The notes beneath the pieces are model-generated. The model was not told the DNA's origin and made no database searches. It saw nothing but the letters and a program-made list of their open reading frames with translations. The position numbers and the translations under genes were made by a program. Positions 43,426-54,629 of a stretch of DNA of 64,000 nucleotides are shown one piece after another. Origin of the DNA: DASWJZ01 sp963792885 (lineage in GTDB: Bacteria > Pseudomonadota > Alphaproteobacteria > Rhizobiales > Afifellaceae); the NCBI GenBank assembly GCA_963792885.1, contig CAWBXX010000003.1, positions 434,001 to 498,000 of the forward strand, in the 5' to 3' direction. Position 1 is the first letter of the stretch. Each line of letters opens with the position of its first letter.

Positions 43426-43847
43426 TCAGTAATTCGGCCAGAGCCCTGGCGTCGCGAACTCTGCCACGTTGCCGTCCGGATCGTCGAAGTAGAGGCTTTT
43501 TCCGCCCGGCGGCCAGGTCGACTTCGCTGCGGATTGTGACGTCGGACGCTTCAAGGTGTTGCCTTCCACGCGTCATAGTCGGCCGCGTCGATAGCGAACG
43601 CGAAATGCGCCGGCCCCTCAGAATGATGGCCGGGCACGAGGCCGCCGCTCGTCTCGCTGTCCTCACGTGTGGCGCCACGCTTGAAGACGAGAAGCACCTG
43701 CGCCGGCGCGACTTCGTAGGTCAGCATGCGCGGCGTATCGAGCACGCGTTTCAGCCCGAGCACGCCGCCGTAGAAGCCATGCGCGCGCCGGAGGTCATCG
43801 GAATAGATCGCGGTCTCCAACACGCCGCGGATCGGCAGCGGCTTCAC
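43426..43847 (-). pseudogene. VOC/glyoxalase-family protein, two frameshifts
   Basis: The GTG at 43847 overlaps the stop of the upstream GNAT gene. The first part reads IRGVLETAIYSDDLRRAHGF, YGGVLGLKRVLD and PAHFAFAIDAADYDAW. Extra bases near 43559 and 43516 shift it. Skipping them gives HLEASDVTIRSEVD, WPPGGKSLYFDDPDGNVAEF and ATPGLWPNY, the ending typical of VOC dioxygenase or glyoxalase-like proteins. Metal ligands His and Glu are present (AHFAF, NVAEF). Repaired length is about 139 residues. Substrate unknown. Confidence 0.82.
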
Positions 43848-44284
43848 CGCTGATACTTCATGAAGGGTGTGGCGCGGCCAATGCGGTTGTAAAGCCGCCG
43901 CGCCGTGGCGTTGTCGTGTGCCGTCAGCCAATAAACCTGGTCCGCGCCCATCTGGTCGGCCGCGCGGTAGACAGCTTCGATCAGCGCCCGCCCCGCGCCC
44001 GTCCCCCGCGCCGCCGGATCGACGAAAAGGTCCTCCAGATAGCAGCGATCTGTCTCCGACCAGGTCACCGGGTGAAAGAGGTAGTGGACGAAGCCGATCA
44101 TCCGTCCCGCTTCGTCGAAGGCACCGAAGGCGCAGATCGTGCCAAACGGATCGACGATCCGCTGCCACGTCGTCTCGGTCACCGCATCGGAAACCGACGT
44201 TTTGTAGAACGTAAGATAGCCTTGCCAGAGCGGGAGCCAGGCGTCGTGGTCTTCCGCCGCAAGCTCGCGCACTTGAACGGGCAT
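43844..44284 (-). CDS. GNAT-family N-acetyltransferase
   Basis: 146 residues. The acetyl-CoA binding site is DLFVDPAARGTGAGRALIEA with R-G-x-G-x-G/A, preceded by a strand GFVHYLFHPVTW and followed by YWLTAHDNATARRLYNRIG. The close match to diamine/aminoglycoside-like GNATs with FMKYQR at the end is common for this subfamily. It is translationally coupled to the VOC gene downstream (GTGA overlap). Confidence 0.88.
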   Translation of the reverse strand: MPVQVRELAAEDHDAWLPLWQGYLTFYKTSVSDAVTETTWQRIVDPFGTICAFGAFDEAGRMIGFVHYLFHPVTWSETDRCYLEDLFVDPAARGTGAGRALIEAVYRAADQMGADQVYWLTAHDNATARRLYNRIGRATPFMKYQR

Positions 44285-44297
44285 GAAGTCCTCCGCC

Positions 44298-45119
44298 TCA
44301 GCCGGCGCCCCCGCCCTCGCCCTGAAGACTCACTTGCGGCGCGCCGACGACCCCGTTGCTGAGAAGCCAGAGCTGCCAGTCGTTCTCGTCGCCCTCGAAC
44401 GCGTTCTTGTCGACGTCGCCGCGGATGCCAGGGACGCGCCCGGTCGAGGTATATTGCCAGAAGGTCCACGGGCGATCGGAAAAGCGCTGGTGGGGCTCGG
44501 CGGCGACGCTTCTGAGCCAGAATTCGTAACCGGGGAAGCGTCCCTCCAGCACATCGCGATGGAACGCGATGTCGGTATAGATGATCGGCCGCTTGCCGGT
44601 GTGGTACTCCATGATCTGCAGCATCTTGGCGATCTTGGCGCGCGCGTCGTCCGGCGTCGTCTGCTGCGGACAGGTTTCCGAGGCGTGGTTCCACTCTACG
44701 TCGAGAACAGGTGGAAGCTGCGTCGGGTCCTGCGGCACGGCCTGCGTGAACCACACAGCCTGGTCGCTCGCGGTGCGGCACCAATACATGAAATGGTAGG
44801 CGCCGCGCGGGATGCCCGCGGCGGAAGCCGCAGTCCAGTTCTTGTAGAAGCGCTCGTCGACGTGGTCGCCGCCTTCGGAAACCTTGAGATAGGCGAAGCG
44901 GATGCCGGAATCGCGAACGCGCGCCCAGTCGACGTCGCCCTGGTATTTCGAGATGTCGATGCCCTGAACCGGCATGAAATGCGCGCGGTTTACCCCGGGA
45001 TGCGGGTCGGAATCGCCGAGAATGGCGAGGTCCGCGGCACCGCACCCTGCCAGGAGAAGCGACACAGAGAGGGCGGCGATCGCGTTGCGGGAGGCGGAGA
45101 GGAGCATTCGAGGATCCAT
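44298..45119 (-). CDS. glycoside hydrolase family 25 lipoprotein (lysozyme-like)
   Basis: 273 residues. The signal peptide ends in the lipobox LLLAGCG, so it is a lipoprotein. GH25 features: QGIDISKYQGDVDWARV (first catalytic Asp), FAYLKVSEGGDHVDERF, GAYHFMYWC and LPPVLDVEWNH (Asp/Glu active pair), then IYTDIAFHRDVL and WTFWQYTSTGRVPGI. It cleaves the MurNAc-GlcNAc bond of peptidoglycan; membrane anchoring in this host suggests wall remodelling instead of a phage lysin. No holin gene or phage neighbours. Confidence 0.93.
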   Translation of the reverse strand: MDPRMLLSASRNAIAALSVSLLLAGCGAADLAILGDSDPHPGVNRAHFMPVQGIDISKYQGDVDWARVRDSGIRFAYLKVSEGGDHVDERFYKNWTAASAAGIPRGAYHFMYWCRTASDQAVWFTQAVPQDPTQLPPVLDVEWNHASETCPQQTTPDDARAKIAKMLQIMEYHTGKRPIIYTDIAFHRDVLEGRFPGYEFWLRSVAAEPHQRFSDRPWTFWQYTSTGRVPGIRGDVDKNAFEGDENDWQLWLLSNGVVGAPQVSLQGEGGGAG

Positions 45120-45211
45120 CGGCCGGAAGGCCCTTCATGCCGGGTTATCGTTTCCGCCGACTTAAGGCGGACGGTTAACGCGGTCCAGCCGTGCCGGGCC
45201 GCACGCTTTCG

Positions 45212-46610
45212 TCACGTCAACAGCCAGGTCGCCAGCCCAAGAAACGCGAAAAAGCCGGTCGCATCGGTCATCGCCGTGACGAAGATGCTCGAGGCGACCG
45301 CCGGATCGATGCCCAGCCGGTCCAGAGTCGAGCGGGATGATGATGCCGACCAGCGCCGCGACGCTCTGGTTGGCGAACATGCCGCCGGCGATGACGAGCC
45401 CAAGCTCAGGCCGGCTGAAGATGAAGGCTACAAGTACACCGGTAATGCAGCCCAGCACGACGCCGTTGCAGATGCCGACCAGCGCCTCGCGGCCGATGAG
45501 CCGCCAGGTGTTGCCGGCGTTGAGCTGCTGGGTGGCGAGCGCGCGCACCGTGACCGTCAGCGTCTGCGTGCCCGCATTGCCGCCGAGCCCCGCGACGATC
45601 GGGAAGAGCATGGCGAGGATGGCGATCCGCTCGATCGTGCCCTGGAAGAGGCTGATTACGGAGGCCGACAGGAACGCCGTGACGAGATTGACGAGGAGCC
45701 ACGAGCTCCTGAGCCTCACGACGGTGAAGACGCCCTCGGAGATCTCCTCGTCGCCCACGCCCGCGAGGCGCTTGATGTCCTCGTCCGCCTCCTCCTCGAT
45801 GATGTCGACGATGTCGTCGACGGTGATGACGCCGACCAGCCGACCGGACTCGTCGACGACGCCGACCGAGAGAAGGTTGTAGCGCTCGAAGAGGCGCGCG
45901 ACGTCTTCCTGATCATCGTCCGCCTCGACGGAGTGTTTTGCCTCGTTGATGATCTCCTCGATCTTCGTCGGGCGCTTCGAGCGGAGCAGCTTGTCGAGCG
46001 GCACGGTCCCAAGAAAATGGTAGCTCGGATCGACGACGTAGAGCTCGGTGAACTCGTCGGGGAGCCGCGGTTCCTCGCGCATGAAATCGATCGTCTGCCC
46101 GACCGTCCAGAACGGCGGCACGGCGATGAACTGCGAGGTCATCCGCCGGCCGGCCGACTCCTCCGGATAGTCGAGACGGCGCTCGAGCGCGATGCGCTCC
46201 GCATAGGGGATCCCCGCGAGCACCTCCTCGCGGTCTTCCTTGTCGAGATCGGCGATGATCTCGACAGCGTCGTCGGAATCGAGCTCGCGGACGACTTCGG
46301 CGATCTGCTCGTTCGGAATCGACTTCAGGATCTCGCTGCGGATCGTGTCGTCGACCTCGGTCAGCGCCAACCAGTCGAAGTCGTTGCCCATGAGGCGGAC
46401 GAGCTGGTCGCGCTCCTCGGGTTCGAGCGCGTGCAGCACACTGCCGAGATCGGCCTCGTGGAGATCGGAAACGAGGACCCGCAGCGCGGCGCCGTCGTGG
46501 GCCTTGATGGTGTTCGAGACGAGCTCGACGAACTCGGCGCGAACCTGTCCTTCGTCGTCGCGGATGGGGCTGCCGTTCGGCTCCGGTCGTGTGGCCGTCT
46601 CTGCTTCCAA
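45212..46610 (-). pseudogene. mgtE: magnesium transporter MgtE, one frameshift near the C-terminus
   Basis: Starts at TTG 46610 behind AGGA (upstream starts run into the tRNA flank). Order: MgtE N domain (DLHEADLGSVLHALEPEERD), two CBS domains (YHFLGTVPLDKLL; LLSVGVVDESGRLVGVITVD), then five helices with FPIVAGLGGNAGTQTLTVTV carrying the pore residues. Near 45329 one extra base breaks ALVGIIIPL. Skipping it gives TLDRLGIDPAVASSIFVTAM and TDATGFFAFLGLATWLLT, ending at 45212. The cytosolic domain closes the pore at high Mg2+. The last helix is lost only if the shift is real. Confidence 0.92.
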
Positions 46611-46802
46611 GAGCCAGTCCTTCCACGCGCGACCGCCGCGGCCGCGAAGACCGTCTAGCGCGGGGTGTCTCTCAGGAGAAGGCTGGCTGGCCCAAAAACG
46701 GGGGACGGACAACCGTTCCCGTCGAACCGAAGCAGGAAGGACTCACTTGGCCGTCGTCGCGGAGCTTCGGGGCGACAGCCTCCACTGCTCCGCAGCGAAG
46801 GC

Positions 46803-46887
46803 TGGTGCGGTCGAGAGGACTCGAACCTCCACGGGTTGCCCCACAGCGACCTCAACGCTGCGCGTCTACCAGTTCCGCCACGACCGC
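46803..46887 (-). tRNA. tRNA-Leu (anticodon GAG)
   Basis: The minus strand folds as a class II tRNA: acceptor GCGGTCG / CGACCGC with discriminator A and an encoded CCA, D-loop with AACTGGTAGACGC, and anticodon stem CAGCG / CGCTG around the loop TTGAGGT (anticodon GAG). A long variable arm (TGGGGCAACCCGT) is followed by T-loop GGTTCGAGTCC. The variable arm and G-A-G anticodon identify leucine, reading CUC/CUU. Confidence 0.96.
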
Positions 46888-46977
46888 TTGAGCTGGCACC
46901 GGGCTAGGCCGGCGCGCGGTCATGTAGCAAAGGGCACCGGCGGCCACAAGGGTGGCGGCCGGGGCGGCTACTGCCGG

Positions 46978-47277
46978 TCAGGCGCGCCCGAAGGCCTTCC
47001 GCAGCTCGTCCTTGGCGGCTTCCAGGACGCGGCGGCGCTCGGCAGAGAGGTTCTTGCCCGCCCGATTGATCTCGAAGGTGAGCATGGACATCGCCGACTG
47101 GTAGGGCGTGCCCTTCCGACGCGTGCTTTCCTCGGCCGAACGCTTCAGGGAAAGCGCGATCGCTCGCGGGCTCTCCTTGGTGAAGACGCCCGCCTCGAGG
47201 TCGAGCGCATCGCTGTGCTCCGTCACCTCCTCGGACCAGAGCTTCCTGCCCGCAGCGTGCTTCTTCTTCGCCGGCAT
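46978..47277 (-). CDS. DUF3175 family protein
   Basis: 99 residues. The family core is SDALDLEAGVFTKESPRAIA, LSLKRSAEESTRRKGTPYQS and AMSMLTFEINRAGKNLSAER, with a basic N-terminus. Small, helical and cytosolic; the function is unknown. A 49-residue basic-protein gene lies just upstream on the same strand, a pair I have seen together in Rhizobiales genomes. Confidence 0.88.
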   Translation of the reverse strand: MPAKKKHAAGRKLWSEEVTEHSDALDLEAGVFTKESPRAIALSLKRSAEESTRRKGTPYQSAMSMLTFEINRAGKNLSAERRRVLEAAKDELRKAFGRA

Positions 47278-47298
47278 CTCAGGCTCTCGTTCGGCGGT

Positions 47299-47448
47299 TC
47301 AATGCCGCTTGAAGTACTGCACTTCGCGCTCGTGCTTCTCCGCTGCCTTGCGCGTGTCGAAGGTGCCGAGGTTCCGCCTCTTCCCGCTCTTCGGGTCGAC
47401 CTTGCGCGAGTAGAGGCGATATTTGCCTGATTTCAGCTTCCGGATCAT
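47299..47448 (-). CDS. small basic protein, 49 residues, paired with DUF3175
   Basis: ATG 47448 gives 49 residues (MIRKLKSGKYRLYSRKVDPK, then SGKRRNLGTFDTRKAAEKHE and REVQYFKRH). The chain is highly basic, with a beta-hairpin-like start (KYRLYSRKV) and an alpha-helical end, which would suit nucleic-acid binding, though no family function is known. An in-frame ATG at 47487 exists but is poorly supported. Confidence 0.72.
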   Translation of the reverse strand: MIRKLKSGKYRLYSRKVDPKSGKRRNLGTFDTRKAAEKHEREVQYFKRH

Positions 47449-47554
47449 AGCGGCCTCCGGCCTCCAAGTGGCGGGCCTTTCATTCAAGTCGCGCCGCGCG
47501 GCAATCGTTCCCCGATCCGCGTGTGCCAGGCTCCCGCAGTGCTATATGTAGACC

Positions 47555-48307
47555 ATGCAAAGGCTTGAGCCCGAACCTTCCCGACTTGCACGCTCCACCG
47601 TCGCCGACGTGTCGCCGTTAGCCGGCCCGCCCGTTGAGTGGGTCGTCGCGGAAGGGCTCCTCCCCTACCCCGAGGCTGTCGCCGCCATGGAAGCGCGCGC
47701 TGCCGCAATTGCCGCGGGCGAGGCGGCGGAGCTTGTCTGGCTGGTGGAGCATCCGCCGCTCTATACCGCCGGCACCAGCGCCAAGGACAAGGACCTCGTC
47801 GCGCCCGACCGGTTCCCCGTCTTCCGCACCGGCCGCGGCGGCGAGTTCACTTATCACGGCCCCGGCCAGCGCGTGGTCTACCTGATGCTCGACCTGAACA
47901 AGCGCGGCCCCGACCTTCGCCGCTACGTCGCGACGCTCGAGGATTGGATCATCGCGACGCTCGCCAGCTTCAATGTCGTCGGCGAGCGGCGCGAGGACAG
48001 GATCGGCGTCTGGGTGCGCCGGCCCGACAGGCCGCCGCTTCCCGACGGACGACCGGCGGAGGACAAGATCGCGGCGATCGGCATCCGCGTGCGCCGCTGG
48101 GTGACCTTCCACGGCATCAGCCTGAACGTCGATCCCGATCTCGATCACTATTCGGGGATCGTCCCCTGCGGCGTCACCGGCTACGGCGTGACGAGCCTCG
48201 TTGATCTCGGCATCCCCGTTTCGATGGCGGAAGTCGACGCTGCCCTGAAGGCCACCTTCGAGGCCATGTTCGGATCGGCCGCTGCGCCGCCGGGCGATCT
48301 TCCGTAG
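47555..48307 (+). CDS. lipB: octanoyl-[acyl-carrier-protein]:protein octanoyltransferase
   Basis: 250 residues. Transfers octanoyl from ACP to lipoyl domains, the first step in lipoate synthesis. Motifs: VEHPPLYTAGTSAKDKDLV, FRTGRGGEFTYHGPGQ, the active-site Lys region DKIAAIGIRVRRWVTFHGI, and the catalytic Cys in GIVPCGVTGYGVTSL. An extra N-terminal tail of about 25 residues is family-typical for Alphaproteobacteria. lipA is not adjacent. Confidence 0.96.
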   Translation: MQRLEPEPSRLARSTVADVSPLAGPPVEWVVAEGLLPYPEAVAAMEARAAAIAAGEAAELVWLVEHPPLYTAGTSAKDKDLVAPDRFPVFRTGRGGEFTYHGPGQRVVYLMLDLNKRGPDLRRYVATLEDWIIATLASFNVVGERREDRIGVWVRRPDRPPLPDGRPAEDKIAAIGIRVRRWVTFHGISLNVDPDLDHYSGIVPCGVTGYGVTSLVDLGIPVSMAEVDAALKATFEAMFGSAAAPPGDLP

Positions 48308-49828
48308 ATGACCCATCCCGCCGCCGCCGAGCGGGATGCAGGCGTGCGCGTCGGGGCCGGCGGCAGAATCGTCCTCGCCGCGACCGTGCTCGCCTCGGCC
48401 ATGGCCTTCATCGACGGCAGCGTCGTCACCATCGCGCTTCCCGTCATCCAGAAGGAGCTCGGAGCGCAATTTCAGCAGCTGCAATGGGTGGTGAACGCCT
48501 ACACTCTAATGCTCGGCGCGTTGATCCTGGTTGGCGGCGCGCTCGGCGACCGCATCGGGCGCAGACGCGTCTTCGTCACCGGCATCGCGGTGTTTGCCGC
48601 AGCATCGCTCGCCTGCGCATTTTCGCCGAATATCGCCATTCTGATTGCGGCGCGCGCCGTACAAGGGGTTGGCGCCGCACTCCTCGTGCCGCAAGGCCTC
48701 GCCATCATCGCGGCATCGTTCCCACGTGACGTGCGCGGAAGGGCCATCGGCGTCTGGGCCGCAGCGGCAGCGATTACCACCTCGCTTGGGCCGCCGGTGG
48801 GCGGCTTCGTCATCGATGCTTGGAGCTGGCGGGGCACCTTCCTCATCAATCTCCCGCTTTCCATCGCCGCGCTGATCCTCTCGTTCACGCACGTGCCTGA
48901 AAGCCGCGATCCAAGCGCCGGACGCATTGACTGGCTCGGCTCAACTCTTGCGGTCGTGTCGCTCGGCGCGCTCACCTATGGGCTGACGCTGCTTTCGGGC
49001 GGGAGCTCCGCGCAAGGCTCGATCGCTGTGGCGGCTTTCGCCGTCGCCGCGGCTGGGCTCGTCGCCTTTCTGCTTGCGGAGAGGCGTGCCGCCAATCCGA
49101 TCCTGCCCGGTCCACTCTTCCGCGCGCGCGCCTTCGTCGCAGCCAACGTCGTCACTCTGTTCCTCTACGGCGCGCTTGCCGGCGTGCTTTTCATGCTGCC
49201 GTTCGATCTGATCGCGCGCCGCGGCATGGGGGCATCCGCCGTCGGCCTGACCTTCCTGCCGTTCAGCCTGATTATCGGCCTCCTGTCGCGCCTCTCCGGC
49301 GGATTGGCGGACCGCTTCGGCGCGCGCAATCTCCTGGTCGGCGGATCGTTCGTCGTGGCTGTGGCAATCGCAGCGATCGCGCTCGACGTCGCGGACTATT
49401 GGTCTGGCGTCTTTGCTCCGATCACCCTGATGGCGCTCGGCATGGCGGCAGTCGTGACGCCGCTTACGACGGCCGTGATGAACGCCATCCCGGACACGCA
49501 GTCCGGCACCGCGTCCGGCATCAACAACGCCGCAAGCCGCGTCGCGGGTCTGATCGCGGTCGCCACGCTCGGCGCCCTGGCGGGGCTGATTTTCGCACGC
49601 CACGGCGCGCCGACCGGAGCGCGCTTCGGCGAGCTTCCCCCGGTCGGCGACCCCGCCCGATCAGCGCTGGAGCCAGCCTTCGTCGCCGCTTATTCGACCG
49701 CAATGGCAGCGGCCTCGGCCCTTGCCGTGCTGGCTACGCTCGCGGCGCTCGTCGGGATCACAAAGAAAGAGTGCTCGGCCGCATCGCCACCGCCGGCGCT
49801 CGTGCCGCAACGCGGCTCACATGGATAG
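48308..49828 (+). CDS. DHA2-family MFS drug exporter (14 helices)
   Basis: 506 residues starting directly after the lipB stop. Motif A is GGALGDRIGRRRVFVTGIAV, and motif C is ALGPPVGGFVI-like (SLGPPVGGFVIDAWSWRGTF). The antiporter region SFIDGS-like start (AMAFIDGSVVTIALPVIQKE) and 14 predicted helices place it in the EmrB/QacA (DHA2) group. The export substrate cannot be named. Immediate adjacency to lipB suggests read-through. Confidence 0.9.
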   Translation: MTHPAAAERDAGVRVGAGGRIVLAATVLASAMAFIDGSVVTIALPVIQKELGAQFQQLQWVVNAYTLMLGALILVGGALGDRIGRRRVFVTGIAVFAAASLACAFSPNIAILIAARAVQGVGAALLVPQGLAIIAASFPRDVRGRAIGVWAAAAAITTSLGPPVGGFVIDAWSWRGTFLINLPLSIAALILSFTHVPESRDPSAGRIDWLGSTLAVVSLGALTYGLTLLSGGSSAQGSIAVAAFAVAAAGLVAFLLAERRAANPILPGPLFRARAFVAANVVTLFLYGALAGVLFMLPFDLIARRGMGASAVGLTFLPFSLIIGLLSRLSGGLADRFGARNLLVGGSFVVAVAIAAIALDVADYWSGVFAPITLMALGMAAVVTPLTTAVMNAIPDTQSGTASGINNAASRVAGLIAVATLGALAGLIFARHGAPTGARFGELPPVGDPARSALEPAFVAAYSTAMAAASALAVLATLAALVGITKKECSAASPPPALVPQRGSHG

Positions 49829-49834
49829 GAAGGG

Positions 49835-50263
49835 CTATTCCCCGGCCGTTATCGACCAGTCGTGGCCGCCTTTGTAGCGGTAGACGATGACCTGCTCGGC
49901 AGCATCGGGATCGGGATGCGAGGCGGGCATCAGGCGCACGACCACCCTGACCAGTGAGAGGTTGTCACCGAGACCCGGCTCGTTGAGCGCCGCGAAGAAG
50001 CCCTTCTCGGCGGCCATGCGCGCCTCGATGATGGTGAGCGGCCGCGTCTCCGGCGTGAGCTCGACGCGGACGTGCCCGCTTTCCGGCCCATCCTCCTGTA
50101 CGAAACGAAGCGTCAGATCGGCGGCGCCGCCCAGCGCACGGGCCGAAGCCAGCTCGGCGACGGCCTCCCCTCCACCAATCGCCGCCTCGGGCGCAACCGT
50201 GGGAAACGCCAGCGCCGCGAGCCCCACCGCGAGGCCCAAGCCTCGAAACACGACCTTACGCAT
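49835..50263 (-). CDS. exported hypothetical protein
   Basis: 142 residues with a signal peptide (VVFRGLGLAVGLAALAFPTV, cut near APEA). The mature part is a single small domain: ADLTLRFVQEDGPESGHVRV, ELTPETRPLTIIEARMAAEK and SLVRVVVRLMPASHPDPDAA. No Cys. No family recognised. A CtrA-like site lies 35-50 bases upstream of the start. Confidence 0.6.
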   Translation of the reverse strand: MRKVVFRGLGLAVGLAALAFPTVAPEAAIGGGEAVAELASARALGGAADLTLRFVQEDGPESGHVRVELTPETRPLTIIEARMAAEKGFFAALNEPGLGDNLSLVRVVVRLMPASHPDPDAAEQVIVYRYKGGHDWSITAGE

Positions 50264-50297
50264 GACAGAACGCCATCCCTTCGCCAGCGAGGCTAGC

Positions 50298-50312
50298 TTA
50301 ACGAAGGGTTAA
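50298..50312. promoter_or_regulatory. candidate CtrA binding site
   Basis: TTAA-N7-TTAA (TTAACGAAGGGTTAA), matching the core of the alphaproteobacterial cell-cycle regulator CtrA motif, 35-50 bases upstream of the exported-protein gene at 50263. Confidence 0.45.
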
Positions 50313-50368
50313 GACGCCATGCCAAATCTTAACGATCGGCGGAGACGGTAAATACCGGGCGCCGGTTC

Positions 50369-50647
50369 CTAGTAACGGACCCGGAACGGGCCGGTGAGCG
50401 CTTCAGTCGGCCCGAGCACCTCGACGCTGTCTACGGAAGAGTGACGCGGGCCCTGCCTGCACGCGGCAAGCATTGCATCAACCGCTTCGGCAGGGCCGCT
50501 GAAAACCGCCTCCACGTCGCCGTTCGAGCGGTTTCGCACCCAACCGGAGAGACTGAGTGCCGTCGCGCGGCGCTCCGCCCAGGCACGGTAGCCGACCCCT
50601 TGGACGAAGCCGGAGATCAGGACGTGGACGGCGCGAGTCTCGGCCAC
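50369..50647 (-). CDS. acylphosphatase
   Basis: 92 residues from a GTG at 50647. The signature is complete: HVLISGFVQGVGYRAWAERR with the catalytic Arg, GWVRNRSNGDVEAVFSG with the catalytic Asn, and the C-terminal GPFRVRY. It hydrolyses acyl phosphates. It begins only nine bases after the pccA stop, so it is probably co-transcribed with pccA. Confidence 0.93.
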   Translation of the reverse strand: MAETRAVHVLISGFVQGVGYRAWAERRATALSLSGWVRNRSNGDVEAVFSGPAEAVDAMLAACRQGPRHSSVDSVEVLGPTEALTGPFRVRY

Positions 50648-50655
50648 GGGAGCTC

Positions 50656-52647
<1,992 letters not shown>

Positions 52648-52708
52648 GCCGTACGCTTGCTCCCGCCGAAGCTCTAGGCGGCGCGGCGGACGGCCGCAAG
52701 GTTGTCCG

Positions 52709-53624
52709 CTAGGGCGTCGGCGGCGCGCTTTCCGGGACGACTGCGACACTCACCCGGCTCTCGCGGAAGAACACATAGGCGCCGGAGCTGACGATGATCG
52801 CGATCCCGAACCATTTCGTCAGGCTCGGGAAATCCCCAAAGACGAGATAGCCGAGAAGCGCCGCGAAGACGATCTCGACATATTGCATCGGCGCGATCAG
52901 CGATGAGGGTGCGAGCCTCCCCGCCTGCACGAACATGAGGTGGCCCGACGTTCCGAACACGCCCATCAGGAGCAGGAGCGCGATCTCCGATGTGCCGACG
53001 GGCGAAGGCATGAGCTCCGGCACGCCGAAAAACCAGCCGACACCGAGAACGACGGTCAGCACCGCGAACGCCGTAACGCCGGCCGTAAATTGCATCGTGA
53101 GCGGCGTGTCGTAGGCGGAAAGACGTCGATTCAGAAGCACGTAGACGGCAAAGAGCGTGCCGCCGAGCGCCGGGATGAGCGAGATTGGCCCGAACACGTC
53201 CCAGCTCGGCTGCACGACGATGATGACGCCGACGAAGCCGGTCGCGACCGCCGTCCGCCGCCGCCAGCCCACATGTTCCTTGTCGATGACAGCGGAGAGG
53301 ATGGTCAGGATGAACGGCTCGATGAAGAAGATCGCGATCGCGTCGGCGAGCGGCATGAACTTTATCGCTGCGAAGAACATCGTGCTGCTCGTCGCGATCA
53401 GCGCGCCGCGCACGACGTTCGGCCAGAGCCGCTTCGGCACGATCCCGCTACTGAAGCAGGAAGCGCACCCAGGCGATCTCCCCGGGCGAGAGCGTGGCGG
53501 AGAGATATTTCGCCACCGTATCCTGGCCCGGAAGCACGATCATCGCGAGGACGACAAGCCCGAGCCCGCGGGCCACTTCGCGCGGGTCGTCGGCGCGAAG
53601 CGAGGCCGAAACGGAGGCGTTCAT
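52709..53624 (-). pseudogene. EamA/DMT-family transporter, frameshift and probable small deletion
   Basis: The ATG at 53624 reads MNASVSASLRADDPREVARG and LGLVVLAMIVLPGQDTVAKY through LSPGEIAWVRFLLQ, then TAG at 53448-53450. One base later the frame is SGIVPKRLWPNVVRGALIAT, followed by the usual DMT helices to the stop (MPLADAIAIFFIEPFILTIL, FGTSGHLMFVQAGRLAPSSL). Family members have a further 10-15 residues of helix 2 between RFLLQ and the PKRLW segment, so about 30 bases may be missing here as well as the shift. About 300 residues expected. Confidence 0.8.
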
Positions 53625-53752
53625 TGAGCCTCAATGGCGTGAACCGCCGTCTCCCACAAGGGCCGTGCGCAGCGTTGACCGCAGACGGCGATTGACAGCC
53701 TTCCCGGCTCGGCCTTCCCTATGCGCTTTCCAGGATCGCGGAGGATTTCACG

Positions 53753-54613
53753 GTGAACGCGCTCGCCAGGTTCTTGTTGCCGCTCGCCCTTCTTGTCCCG
53801 CTCGCCGGCGCCCCGTCAGCCGCTGGAGCTGAAGACCTCTGGATGACTCTCCCGGAGGAGCCGCCTATGCCGGCCGCGAGCGATAGCGGCCTCGCGGATG
53901 TAAACGGGATCAAGCTCTATTACGCCGTCTACGGGTCGGGAGAGCCGCTCCTGATGCTGCATGGCGGGCTCGGCCATTCCGACGTCTGGGGCGCGCAGAT
54001 CCCGGTTTTCGCCAAGAAATACAAGGTGATCGCCGTCGACAGCCGCGGCCACGGGCGAAGCACACGCGACGACCATCCCTTTGGCTATGACCTGATGGCC
54101 GACGACGTTATCGCGCTGATGGACAAGCTCGGCATCGACAAGGCCTCAATCGTGGGCTGGAGCGACGGCGGCATCATCGGCCTCGACATCGCCATTCGCC
54201 ATCCGGAGCGGCTCGACAAGCTCTTCGCATTCGGCGCGAACTACAATCTCTCCGGCCTCAAGGACGACATCGATACGAACCCGACATTCAATGCCTACAT
54301 CGAGCGCGCCGGGAAGGACTACGAGCGCCTCTCGCCCACCCCGAAGGACTACGACGACTTCGTCCAGGCGATCGCGGCTATGTGGTACTCGGAGCCGGAT
54401 TTCTCGAAAGAGCTGATGATGGGGATCAAGTCGCCGGTGGCAATTGCCGACGGCGAGCACGACGAGGCGATCCGCCCGGAGCACACCAAGGAGATGGCGG
54501 AGCTCATTCCGGGCGCCAAGCTCGTGATCCTGCCGAATGTCAGTCACTTCGCCTTCTGGCAGGACCCGCAGCTCTTCAACAAGGCCGTGCTCGACTTCCT
54601 CGCCGGCAGCTGA
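53753..54613 (+). CDS. exported alpha/beta hydrolase
   Basis: 286 residues from a GTG at 53753. A signal peptide (FLLPLALLVPLAGAPSAAGA) precedes the fold: oxyanion HGGLGHSDVW, VDSRGHGRS, nucleophile elbow GWSDGGIIGLD (Ser), acid Asp in ADGEHDEAIR, and His in LPNVSHFAFW. Exported esterase/hydrolase, substrate unknown. It converges on cyoD. Confidence 0.9.
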   Translation: MNALARFLLPLALLVPLAGAPSAAGAEDLWMTLPEEPPMPAASDSGLADVNGIKLYYAVYGSGEPLLMLHGGLGHSDVWGAQIPVFAKKYKVIAVDSRGHGRSTRDDHPFGYDLMADDVIALMDKLGIDKASIVGWSDGGIIGLDIAIRHPERLDKLFAFGANYNLSGLKDDIDTNPTFNAYIERAGKDYERLSPTPKDYDDFVQAIAAMWYSEPDFSKELMMGIKSPVAIADGEHDEAIRPEHTKEMAELIPGAKLVILPNVSHFAFWQDPQLFNKAVLDFLAGS

Positions 54614-54629
54614 GCGCTGCGCACGGCGG

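Noticed and set aside
44283..46658. Very long plus-strand open frame (about 790 codons) across the GH25 and mgtE genes
   Set aside because: It is antisense to two clear families, rich in Arg/Asp/Val/His as expected of a GC-driven shadow, and has no domain match.
46611..46802. Magnesium riboswitch upstream of mgtE
   Set aside because: The region is short, overlaps the tRNA flank, and shows no M-box-like conserved elements that I can recognise.
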